A program made the translations under genes and the position numbers. A stretch of 32,045 nucleotides of DNA from an uncultured Oscillospiraceae bacterium (GTDB lineage: Bacteria; Bacillota; Clostridia; Oscillospirales; Oscillospiraceae), in NCBI GenBank assembly GCA_900763685.1, contig CAAFLF010000013.1, forward strand, positions 1-32,045, given 5' to 3'. Positions within the stretch are counted from its first letter, which is position 1. Each line of letters opens with the position of its first letter. The notes under the pieces are model-generated. The model saw nothing but the letters and a program-made list of their open reading frames with translations. It had not been told where the DNA came from and searched no databases. Of this stretch, positions 7,069 through 15,547 are shown piece by piece.

Positions 7069-7098
7069 ATTGTAGCGTATCCCGGCGGGGGCGGGCAA
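7069..7098 (-). promoter_or_regulatory. Promoter of the DUF4240/RCC1/lipoprotein cluster
   Basis: On the minus strand, TTGCCC (7093-7098), an 18-base spacer and TACAAT (7069-7074) lie about 40 bases before the start at 7027. The spacer includes the 17-bp segment GCGTATCCCGGCGGGGG (7075-7091 on the plus strand), repeated exactly at 5624-5640. Confidence 0.55.
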
Positions 7099-7109
7099 GA
7101 GGGGGAAAA

Positions 7110-7276
7110 ACGAAAAGCAGCGATGGGGGCGACCCATCGCTGTTTTTCGGAAAAGAGATGAAAAAGAAAAGAGAAAACGCTGGGAAAGAGGTGGGGACAG
7201 CCCGTGCTGCCGACCCGGAAGGGAGGGCTGGGTCCGGTCCCGCCGGCGGCACTTCCGGCCGGAACCTCTGTCCTTG
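7110..7276 (-). ncRNA. Candidate structured small RNA (or terminated leader)
   Basis: A near-consensus promoter at 7282-7311 would start a minus-strand RNA at about 7276. It has no ORF with a ribosome site and ends at the terminator at 7118-7142. The first 79 bases fold into a three-way junction: GGACAG (7268-7273) pairs with CTGTCC (7195-7200). Inside it are one hairpin with GGTTCC/GGGACC and GCCGG/CCGGC, and a second with CCG-g-ACCC/GGGTCGG. A pyrimidine-rich linker (about 7148-7194) follows, then the terminator. It does not match the SRP, tmRNA, RNase P, 6S, TPP, SAM, cobalamin or c-di-GMP patterns that I know. It could be a free sRNA or an attenuator for the gene at 7027. Confidence 0.5.
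7118..7147. terminator. Bidirectional intrinsic terminator
   Basis: Perfect 10-bp stem CAGCGATGGG/CCCATCGCTG with a 5-base loop. TTTTT follows on the plus strand, and CTTTTCGTTTTT follows on the minus strand. No plus-strand gene leads into it, so its likely job is to end the minus-strand RNA that starts near 7276. Confidence 0.8.
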
Positions 7277-7281
7277 TGAAA

Positions 7282-7311
7282 TTTATATCACAGTAGGGCG
7301 CCCGCTGTCAA
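7282..7311 (-). promoter_or_regulatory. Strong sigma-A promoter of the candidate small RNA
   Basis: On the minus strand, consensus TTGACA (7306-7311) is followed by TATAAA (7282-7287) after 18 bases, or by ATATAA after 17. It faces away from the HAD phosphatase gene at 7516. Confidence 0.75.
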
Positions 7312-7448
7312 TGGCAAATTGTTAAAAGTTTAGCGTTAATTTTTTGTCGAGTTGTGCACTCTGCATCAAGTCGGGGGAAAGGGCCGGAAAAGCGGCGCTT
7401 TTCCGGGGAAAGGCCGACCTTTTTCGGGGGAAACCGGCGTCCTGCCCC

Positions 7449-7499
7449 TTGCCCTTTGGGGGGAAATGTGGTAGCATGGGAGGAACGAAAACGTTTTCT
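7449..7499 (+). promoter_or_regulatory. Promoter with cre-like operator for the HAD phosphatase gene
   Basis: TTGCCC (7449-7454), 17 bases, TAGCAT (7472-7477) form a moderate promoter. ACGAAAACGTTTTCT (7485-7499) contains the perfect palindrome GAAAAC/GTTTTC. It agrees with the symmetrical CcpA cre consensus WTGAAARCGYTTTCW at 14 of 15 positions. It lies at the expected transcription start, where CcpA or another LacI-family protein would repress. Confidence 0.5.
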
Positions 7500-7515
7500 T
7501 TTCAGGAGGGACCCC

Positions 7516-8172
7516 ATGGACCTTGTTCTGCTCTTTGACCTGGACGGCACGCTGACGGATTCCCGGGAGGGCATCGTGAAGAGCGTCCGCTACGCGCTGG
7601 AGAGGCTCTCCCTGCCCAGCTTGCCGGAGGAGACGCTGCTTCGCTTCATCGGGCCGCCGCTGGAGGACTCCTTCCAGCGCTACTGCGGATTGACGGAGGC
7701 GGGGGCGGAGGAGGCCGTCCGCCTCTACCGGGAGCGCTACAACCCCATCGGGGTCTATGAGAACCTGCCGGCGCCGGGGCTGGCCGAATACTGCCGACGG
7801 TGGAAGGCGGAGGGCTGCCGGCTGGCGCTGGCGTCCTCCAAGCCGGAGCATTTGTGCGAGAAAATTTGCCAGCGATTTGGATTTGCCGAGTCCATGGAGG
7901 TCATCGCGGGGAGCCAACCGGGGGCGGGCATGAGCAAGGCGGATGTCATCCGCCTCTGCATGGAGCGCCTGGGCCTCACGGAGGCGGAGAAGCGGCGGAC
8001 GGTGATGATCGGGGACCGGAGGTTCGACGCGGAGGGCGCGGCGGAGTGCGGCCTCCCCTGCGTGGGGGTGGAGTTCTTCGGCTACGCCGAGCCGGGCGAG
8101 CTGGCGGCCGCCGGGGCCATCGCCGTGGTCCGGACGGCGGAGGAGCTGGACGCGGCGCTGCGGCGGCTCTGA
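7516..8172 (+). CDS. HAD-superfamily hydrolase, phosphoglycolate phosphatase-like
   Basis: A 218-residue cytoplasmic phosphatase. Motif I is [10 protein letters not shown] with nucleophile D8 and acid/base D10, motif II is the serine in LALASSKPE, the motif III lysine is in the later KADVI segment, and motif IV is [12 protein letters not shown]. The small helical cap (about 16-80) with [10 protein letters not shown] is typical of the PGP/Gph/pyrophosphatase PpaX-like subgroup. AGGAGGG at 7504-7510 fixes the ATG at 7516; the longer frame from 7354 would run back through the promoter. The natural substrate cannot be told, because the subgroup is broad. It is followed after 97 bases by deoC, which has its own promoter. 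Confidence 0.85.
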   Translation: MDLVLLFDLDGTLTDSREGIVKSVRYALERLSLPSLPEETLLRFIGPPLEDSFQRYCGLTEAGAEEAVRLYRERYNPIGVYENLPAPGLAEYCRRWKAEGCRLALASSKPEHLCEKICQRFGFAESMEVIAGSQPGAGMSKADVIRLCMERLGLTEAEKRRTVMIGDRRFDAEGAAECGLPCVGVEFFGYAEPGELAAAGAIAVVRTAEELDAALRRL

Positions 8173-8179
8173 GCGGGCC

Positions 8180-8208
8180 TTGCAAAAAAGCGGGCTTGCT
8201 GGTACAAT
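8180..8208 (+). promoter_or_regulatory. Promoter of the deoC-deoD operon
   Basis: TTGCAA (8180-8185), a 17-base spacer and TACAAT (8203-8208), 8 bases after the stop of the phosphatase gene and 61 bases before the deoC start. Confidence 0.7.
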
Positions 8209-8269
8209 ATCAATATCCCCTGTCTCCGGCACGGGGACAGCGCCCTGCGGGGCGGGAAGGAGAGGTTTT

Positions 8270-8932
8270 ATGGACGTGAAAGACATCCTGCGCCGCTGCG
8301 ACCACACGCTGCTCTCCCAGGGCGCCACCTGGGCGGAGATCCGGGCCCTCTGCGACGACGGCGTGAAGTACGGCTGCGCCAGCGTCTGCATCCCGGCAAG
8401 CTATGTAAAGCAGGCGGCGGAGTATCTGGGCGGGAAGCTGCCGGTCTGCACGGTCATCGGCTTCCCCAACGGCTACGACAGCACCGCCGCGAAATGCTTT
8501 GAGGCGGAGGACGCCGTGAAAAACGGGGCCGACGAGATCGACATGGTCATCAACATCGGCTGGGCCAGGGATGGCCGCTGGGAGGACCTGCTCGCGGAGA
8601 TCCGGGCGGTGAAGGCCGCCTGCGGCGGGCGAATTTTGAAGGTCATCCTCGAGTGCTGCCTTCTGACGGAGGCGGAGAAGATCCGGCTCTGCGAGATCGT
8701 CACCGAGAGCGGGGCGGATTTCATCAAGACCTCCACCGGCTTCGGCGGGGGCGGGGCCACGAGGGAGGATGTCGCCCTGATGGCCGCCCACGTGGGGCCT
8801 AAGGTAAAGATCAAGGCCGCCGGGGGCATCGCAAGCCTGGAGGACGCCGCCGATTTCATCCGTCTGGGGGCCGACCGTCTCGGCACCAGCCGGGTGGTGA
8901 AGGCCGTGAAGGCCATGGAAGCCGCCAAGTAA
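8270..8932 (+). CDS. deoC: Deoxyribose-phosphate aldolase
   Basis: A 220-residue TIM-barrel class I aldolase that splits 2-deoxyribose 5-phosphate into glyceraldehyde 3-phosphate and acetaldehyde. All key residues are present: D91 in EIDMVINIG, the Schiff-base lysine K153 in FIKTSTGF, and the proton-shuttle lysine K182 in KIKAAGGI. The phosphate loop GGI follows K182. GGAGAGG is just before the ATG at 8270; the longer frame from 8180 overlaps the promoter and is not used. With deoD 53 bases downstream, it forms a route for recovering carbon from deoxynucleosides. Confidence 0.95.
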   Translation: MDVKDILRRCDHTLLSQGATWAEIRALCDDGVKYGCASVCIPASYVKQAAEYLGGKLPVCTVIGFPNGYDSTAAKCFEAEDAVKNGADEIDMVINIGWARDGRWEDLLAEIRAVKAACGGRILKVILECCLLTEAEKIRLCEIVTESGADFIKTSTGFGGGGATREDVALMAAHVGPKVKIKAAGGIASLEDAADFIRLGADRLGTSRVVKAVKAMEAAK

Positions 8933-8985
8933 GGAAAGCCGCGGCCCCGGGAGGGCGCCGCCAAAGAATAAAAGGAGGAAAAACT

Positions 8986-9708
8986 ATGTCCACTCCCCAC
9001 AACAGCGCCGCCAAGGGCGAGATCGCGAAGACCGTTCTGATGCCCGGCGATCCCCTGCGGGCCCAGTTCATCGCGGAGAATTTCCTGACCGACGCGAAGC
9101 TGGTCAACAACGTCCGGGGCATCCACGGCTACACCGGCACCTATCAGGGCGTCCCCGTCAGCGTCATGGCCTCCGGCATGGGCATGCCCTCCATGGGCAT
9201 CTACTCCCACGAGCTCTTCGCCTTCTACGACGTGGAGAACATCATCCGCATCGGCTCCGCCGGCGCCATGACCGCGAAGCTGAAGCTCCGGGACGTGGTG
9301 GCCGCCCAGGCCGCCTGCACCAACTCCAACTACATGGCCCAGTTCGGCATGCCCGGCACCTTCGCCCCCATCGCGGACTTTGAGCTGCTGGAGACCGCCG
9401 TGGCCATCGCCCGGGAGAAGGGCGTGCGGATGCCCGTGGGCAACGTCCTCTCCTCCGACAACTTCTATGACGCCTCCGGCAAGACCATGGACTGGGCCAA
9501 GATGGGCGTCCTCTGCGCGGAGATGGAGAGCGCCGCCCTCTACGCCAACGCGGCGTATCTCGGCAAGCGGGCCCTGAGCCTGCTGACCATTTCCGACAGC
9601 ATCGTCACCGGGGAGGAGCTGCCCGCCGCCGACCGGCAGACCACCTTTACCCAGATGATGGAGATCGCCCTGGGCGTGGCCGTGGCCATGGCCAAGAAGG
9701 AAGGTTAA
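8986..9708 (+). CDS. deoD: Purine-nucleoside phosphorylase, DeoD type
   Basis: A 240-residue enzyme of the hexameric bacterial type. Recognisable features are MPGDPLRAQFIA near residue 20 (phosphate binding), IRIGSAGAM (about 86-94), the substrate segment CAEMESAALYA and the catalytic aspartate in TISDSIVTGE. It cleaves purine (deoxy)nucleosides with phosphate to give the base and (deoxy)ribose 1-phosphate. A good AGGAGG site (8974-8979) is 6 bases before the ATG. It is the middle gene of the operon, and the next start is only 3 bases after its stop. Confidence 0.95.
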   Translation: MSTPHNSAAKGEIAKTVLMPGDPLRAQFIAENFLTDAKLVNNVRGIHGYTGTYQGVPVSVMASGMGMPSMGIYSHELFAFYDVENIIRIGSAGAMTAKLKLRDVVAAQAACTNSNYMAQFGMPGTFAPIADFELLETAVAIAREKGVRMPVGNVLSSDNFYDASGKTMDWAKMGVLCAEMESAALYANAAYLGKRALSLLTISDSIVTGEELPAADRQTTFTQMMEIALGVAVAMAKKEG

Positions 9709-9711
9709 ACG

Positions 9712-10332
9712 ATGAAGGTCCTTTTGATCAACGGCAGCCCCAATCAGCACGGCTGCACCGATACCGCCCTCAGCGAGGTGGAGGGCCAGCTCCACAGGGA
9801 GGGCATTGAGACCGAGCGCTACTGGGTGGGGCGGCAGCCCGTTCCCGGGTGCCTGGGCTGCGGCCACTGCGTGGAGACCGGGAAGTGCGTCTTCCGGGAC
9901 GGCGTCAACGAGCTGGCGGCGAGGGTCGATGAGTTCGACGCGCTGGTGGTGGGGTCCCCGGTGTACTACGCCGGGCCCTCCGGTCAGATCCACTGCTTTC
10001 TGGACCGGCTCTTCTACGTCACCGGCGGCACCTGGGCGGGCAAGCCCGGCGCGGCGGTGGTCTCCTGCCGCCGGGGCGGCGCCAGCAGCGCCTTTGACCA
10101 GCTGAATAAGTACTTCACCATCTCCAACATGCCGGTGGTGCCCTCCCAGTACTGGAACCAGGTCCACGGCAACACCCCCGACGAGGTCCGCCAGGACCTG
10201 GAGGGCCTGCAGACCATGCGGACCCTTGGAAAGAACCTGGCGTGGATGCTCCGCTGTCAGGAGGCCGCCGGAAAGGCCGGCGTCCGGAAGCCGGAGTATG
10301 AGCCGGGGATCGCGACCAACTTCATCCGCTGA
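9712..10332 (+). CDS. Flavodoxin-like NAD(P)H-dependent FMN reductase family protein
   Basis: A 206-residue protein with a flavodoxin-like fold. INGSPNQHGCTD (6-17) is the FMN phosphate loop, and VVGSPVYYAGPSGQIHCFLDR is the family's flavin-ring loop. The CLGCGHCVETGKC segment has a cluster of cysteines often seen in the iron-sulfur flavoprotein or azoreductase-like branch, although only four cysteines are present. It starts 3 bases after deoD, so it is translationally coupled to the salvage operon. Why a flavin reductase accompanies nucleoside salvage is not clear. An intrinsic terminator follows at once. Confidence 0.85.
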   Translation: MKVLLINGSPNQHGCTDTALSEVEGQLHREGIETERYWVGRQPVPGCLGCGHCVETGKCVFRDGVNELAARVDEFDALVVGSPVYYAGPSGQIHCFLDRLFYVTGGTWAGKPGAAVVSCRRGGASSAFDQLNKYFTISNMPVVPSQYWNQVHGNTPDEVRQDLEGLQTMRTLGKNLAWMLRCQEAAGKAGVRKPEYEPGIATNFIR

Positions 10333-10338
10333 GTGCGT

Positions 10339-10370
10339 CCGGGCCGCCCGAAGGGGCGGCCCGGTTTTTT
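10339..10370 (+). terminator. Terminator of the deoC-deoD-reductase operon
   Basis: Perfect 11-bp stem CCGGGCCGCCC/GGGCGGCCCGG with loop GAAG and T6. Confidence 0.9.
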
Positions 10371-10676
10371 CGCCCGCCGGGGGCGGGGATGGGGATTTCT
10401 GCCATGGCGGGAGGGGCGGGGCGCGGAGGGGAAACTGTCTCTCTGGCGCGGAAACGTTTGCGTCCGGCGCGGAAAACGGCGGCCTTTCCGCAAAGAGACG
10501 AAAATTTCCGGGGCGGGACTTTCATTTTTGTTGGAAACGTAAAAATCAGGAAACGTTGCGCACAAAAAAGCAAGATTTTCTTGAAATGCTGGGCCGCTGT
10601 GCTAAAATATTGACATTCAAAACTGCCCGGGGCCTGTGGCCCTTGGGCGGACGTATGATTTAAGGAGTGGAAAGAA
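10371..10676 (+). promoter_or_regulatory. Upstream region and promoter of hppA
   Basis: About 300 bases with no gene. TTGAAA (10581-10586), 16 bases, TAAAAT (10603-10608) is the likely promoter, 69 bases before the hppA start. Upstream, GGAAACGT recurs three times: GGAAACGTTTGCG at 10450-10462, GGAAACGT at 10533-10540 and GGAAACGTTGCG at 10549-10560. The last two are 16 bases apart. They may be binding sites, but no known regulator is implied. Confidence 0.6.
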
Positions 10677-12662
<1,986 letters not shown>

Positions 12663-12683
12663 AGAGGAAAAATGAAACGAAAA

Positions 12684-12717
12684 GAGGAAGCGGAATTTCC
12701 GCTTCCTCTTTTTTTGC
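12684..12717 (+). terminator. Terminator of hppA
   Basis: AGAGGAAGCGG/CCGCTTCCTCT stem with an AATTT loop and T7. The same stem is used after the next gene (13965-13991). Confidence 0.9.
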
Positions 12718-12736
12718 GTGGGGTGTGGGTTGGGGA

Positions 12737-12765
12737 TTGACTTTTGGGGGGAGTTCTAGGAAAAT
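12737..12765 (+). promoter_or_regulatory. Promoter of the AI-2E family gene
   Basis: TTGACT (12737-12742), 17 bases, GAAAAT (12760-12765). Just downstream, GGGTAA-n7-TTACCC (12769-12787) is a perfect inverted repeat near the transcription start and could be an operator. Confidence 0.5.
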
Positions 12766-12801
12766 AGAGGGTAACATAATTTTACCCGGAGGGGGGATCC
12801 C

Positions 12802-13959
12802 ATGAAGCGGAAGGAAGCGTATCTGCTGGTGGCCTTCGGCGTGGCGCTGTACGCCGGGCTGATGAATCTCGACAAGGTCTGGGGGGCGCTGGGCTGGCTG
12901 GGAAGCCTGCTGACGCCCATCCTGGCGGGGCTGCTGGCGGCCTTCGTCCTGAGCGTGCCCATGAACGGCTTTGAAAAGCTGCTGCGGCGCCGGATGCCCA
13001 AGGCGCGGCAGGCCCTGCTGGACGGCCTCAGCCTGGGGCTGACGCTGCTGGTCATCGCGGCGGTGCTGGCCCTGGCCCTGCGCCTCGCGGTGCCGGAGCT
13101 GGCCCGGAGCCTTGGCAGCATCGCGGGGGAGGTCCGGGCCCGCTGGCCCCAGTGGGCCCGGAAGCTCTCGGACCTGGGGCTGGACACCGGGGCCGTCACC
13201 GACTGGTTCGCCGCCAACGACTGGCGGAGCCTCGTGGAGAAGGCCCTTACCGGGGCGGGGAGCCTGATTGGCGGCATCGTGACGGTGGCCAGCTCCACGG
13301 TGAGCGTGGCGGTGAACGCGGCCTTCGCTCTCGTCATCATGTTCTACGTGCTTCTCGGCAAGCGGGACCTGGGGCGGCAGTGCCGCAAGCTCCTCTACGC
13401 CACCCTCCGGGAGACGGCGGCGGACCGGATCCGCACCGTGGCGGCCCTGACCCACGACACCTACGCCCGCTTCCTCTCCGGCCAGTGCGTGGAGGTGGTG
13501 ATTTTGGGGAGCCTCATCTTCGCGGCCTTCTCCGTCTTCCGCATCCCCTACGCCGCGCTGACGGCGGTTTTGACGGCGGTGCTGGCCTTCATCCCCTATG
13601 TGGGGGCCTTCAGCTCCTGCGCCATCGGGGCGCTGCTGACGCTGCTGGCGGAGCCGGAGAAGACCATCCTCTGTATCATTGTCTATCAGGCGGTGCAGTT
13701 CGTGGAGAACCAGTTCATCTATCCCCACGTGGTGGGGGGCTCCGTGGGGCTTGCCCCCATCTGGACCCTGGTGGCCGCCCTGCTGGGCGGGCAGCTCTTC
13801 GGTCTTGTGGGTATCATCTTCTTCATCCCGCTGACGGCGGTGATCTATCAGCTCATCGGCCAGGGCACTGACCGCCGCCTGGCCGCCAAGGGCCGGAGCA
13901 CGGCGGACGGCGGGAAGCGGGAGCCGGAAGGGCCATCCCAGGAGGCGGAAAAAGGGTGA
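12802..13959 (+). CDS. AI-2E family transporter (PF01594-type membrane protein)
   Basis: A 385-residue membrane protein with the 8-helix arrangement of the family: two N-terminal helices (about 8-25 and 33-52), a third at about 72-95, a soluble amphipathic stretch (about 100-155), then five helices from 160 to 350. PYVGAFSS and the ENQFIYPHVVGGSVGL signature are both present. Family members have been linked to autoinducer-2, Na+/H+ antiport or other solute export, so no substrate is assigned. GGAGGGGGG precedes the ATG. The C-terminal tail after 350 is charged and disordered. It shares orientation with hppA, but each gene has its own terminator. Confidence 0.88.
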   Translation: MKRKEAYLLVAFGVALYAGLMNLDKVWGALGWLGSLLTPILAGLLAAFVLSVPMNGFEKLLRRRMPKARQALLDGLSLGLTLLVIAAVLALALRLAVPELARSLGSIAGEVRARWPQWARKLSDLGLDTGAVTDWFAANDWRSLVEKALTGAGSLIGGIVTVASSTVSVAVNAAFALVIMFYVLLGKRDLGRQCRKLLYATLRETAADRIRTVAALTHDTYARFLSGQCVEVVILGSLIFAAFSVFRIPYAALTAVLTAVLAFIPYVGAFSSCAIGALLTLLAEPEKTILCIIVYQAVQFVENQFIYPHVVGGSVGLAPIWTLVAALLGGQLFGLVGIIFFIPLTAVIYQLIGQGTDRRLAAKGRSTADGGKREPEGPSQEAEKG

Positions 13960-13964
13960 GGGAA

Positions 13965-13997
13965 AGAGGAAGCGGATTTTCCGCTTCCTCTTTTTTG
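13965..13997 (+). terminator. Terminator of the AI-2E family gene
   Basis: AGAGGAAGCGG (13965-13975)/CCGCTTCCTCT (13981-13991) with an ATTTT loop and T5 after it. It is nearly identical to the hppA terminator. Confidence 0.9.
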
Positions 13998-14007
13998 GCG
14001 TGGGGCA

Positions 14008-15089
14008 TTATCCGTTGATGAGGGTCAGGCACTTAATGGCTTCGGTGTTCTGGGCCGTGACCTGGGAGCAGAGGGCGGTGATGTGGCTGGACTTGGCAAT
14101 ATCGGAGGTGTTTTCCAGGATGTCCCTTACATCCTTTCTGATATCCTGGATCACGCCGCGGGTCCGCTGCATCTCCTGATAGAGCATATGCTGATTCTGC
14201 TGGATCGCGCCTAATTCTTTGATGATAACATCCAGCTTATTGATGATGAGGTTCTGCCGCAGCTCCGCCTCGTAGAGGTTGTAGGCCCCGTCCGGCCCGG
14301 TCAGCTCCGAGCAGCGTCCGGAGGCGAAATACTCATACATGGTGGTCATAGCGACCATATTGCGGTATTTGGGGAAGATGATGTTCAGATCATAATACCG
14401 GGTAAGAAGGGCTTGGGTCTCCTGAAGGTGGGCATCTATCTGCCGAATCGCTTCTTCGGCAGTGGCCACGGCAGCCTGATCCCGCGTCACAGCCGTCTGG
14501 TAGCGTTCTTCCTCCGCATCACGGGCTTCCCGGTAGCGCACGAAGGCCTGGCGGTCCCGCTCCGCGGCGGCGTATTTTTCCTGATATCTTTCCCGCGCGG
14601 CGCACGCTGCCTGATAATCGCGCTCGTACTTTTGCATGGCCTGCCGGTAATCATCCATGCTTTTCGGATAGGCTTCCTTCCGTTTCTTGGGGGACTTTAA
14701 GTAGGCGGAGCATGCCTTATACCCAAAGAAAGCAAGGCCTATCAGAAAGGGAATGGCAAGTACCGTGGATATCTTTTGCATCGCATAGACTGCCGCGACG
14801 GCAAAGAGCACCGCAAAACGAGGTATTTTGCGAAAGGCTTGATCCATGCGTTCCCATTGGTATCCGGCATCCGTGGTTCCTGCGGCTTCAGCGGGAAGGA
14901 TGGGCCGCGTCCCAGGCGCTTCCTTGTGTAAAGGTCTGGCATGGGAATATCGTTTTTCTTGGGCTTTTCGTGCCATGACATTACGCGCCGCGCGTGCCTT
15001 TTCGCTTCCTCCTGCCGGTAGACCGAGCTTTCCAGCTCCGCGATATTGCGGAGGTAGTCGGTCAGCTGGGCACGGGTCCAGTCTGCCAT
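14008..15089 (-). pseudogene. Frameshifted coiled-coil membrane protein of unknown function
   Basis: The start is the ATG at 15089 (MADWTRAQLTDYLRNIAELE), with GGGAGG 7 bases upstream. This frame holds to about 14819 (…WIKPFAKYL), then coding continues one base away with a membrane segment (VLFAVAAVYAMQKI… and TVLAIPFLIGLAFFGY), a long charged coiled coil (about 14400-14680) and a C-terminal helical domain ending TEAIKCLTLING. The 1082 bases need one more to stay in frame. Adding a T to the minus-strand TTTT run (14815-14818 on the plus strand) would join the parts smoothly as KYLVFAVLFAVAA, giving about 360 residues. Homopolymer position means a sequencing error is possible. It is divergent from an XRE regulator and shares operators with it. 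Confidence 0.72.
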
Positions 15090-15152
15090 TCGTCTTCCTC
15101 CCATTCCATTTCGGATTCTGTCCGCCCCTTCGGAGGCGACGTTTCTCCCTAA

Positions 15153-15219
15153 TATGTAACACATAAGTGTTCCGGTATCAACATATGTGTTCATTCCGCA
15201 GGGAAAGATACGCTACACT
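15153..15219. promoter_or_regulatory. Divergent promoters with two inverted-repeat operators
   Basis: AACACATAAGTGTT (15158-15171; arms AACAC/GTGTT) and AACATATGTGTT (15180-15191; arms AACA/TGTT) are centred 21 bp apart, two helical turns. The minus-strand promoter is TTGATA (15176-15181) with TACATA (15153-15158) after 17 bases. The plus-strand promoter is TTCATT (15190-15195) with TACACT (15214-15219) after 18. Both operators overlap promoter elements, so the XRE protein encoded next door probably represses both directions. Confidence 0.65.
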
Positions 15220-15240
15220 CAGGAAAAAGGGGGTGGGGCG

Positions 15241-15498
15241 ATGAGTCAGGATCAGTTGGACCCGGTGCTGGTGGGGCGTGTCATCGCCCGGCTCCGGACG
15301 GAAAAGGGCCTCACGCAGGAGGTCCTCAGCGGCCTCTCCGATATCGGGCGGACGCACCTCAGCGCCATCGAGCGGGGGGAGCGGAAGCCCACGCTGGAGA
15401 CCCTGTACCGTATCAGCAATGCCCTGGACCTCCCCATGAGCGCGGTGACGGCAGAGATCGAGAAGGCCATTGGGGAGAAGGAACGGCAGAGACCGTGA
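15241..15498 (+). CDS. XRE-family helix-turn-helix regulator
   Basis: An 85-residue protein that is almost entirely an HTH_3/Cro-C1 domain (about residues 11-66): VIARLRTEKGLTQEVLSGLS, then the recognition helix region RTHLSAIERGERKPTLETL and YRISNALDLPMS. There is no ligand or multimerisation domain beyond a short helical tail. The ATG at 15241 has a weak GGGGGTGG site before it; an upstream in-frame start at 15187 would place the N-terminus inside the operator. It is divergent from the coiled-coil membrane protein gene and most likely controls it and itself. Confidence 0.9.
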   Translation: MSQDQLDPVLVGRVIARLRTEKGLTQEVLSGLSDIGRTHLSAIERGERKPTLETLYRISNALDLPMSAVTAEIEKAIGEKERQRP

Positions 15499-15507
15499 AG
15501 ACGAAAG

Positions 15508-15544
15508 CCCTCCGGACAGTTTCACTGTCCGGAGGGTTTGTTTT
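15508..15544. terminator. Terminator between the XRE gene and cinA
   Basis: Perfect 13-bp stem CCCTCCGGACAGT/ACTGTCCGGAGGG with loop TTC. TTTGTTTT follows on the plus strand. The genes converge here, and the minus strand has a weaker CTTTCGTCTT tract, so it may act in both directions. Confidence 0.88.
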
Positions 15545-15547
15545 CCG

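Noticed and set aside
7067..7252. 61-residue frame within the candidate small RNA
   Set aside because: It begins at a GTG without a ribosome site, is proline/serine/phenylalanine rich, and runs through the terminator stem.
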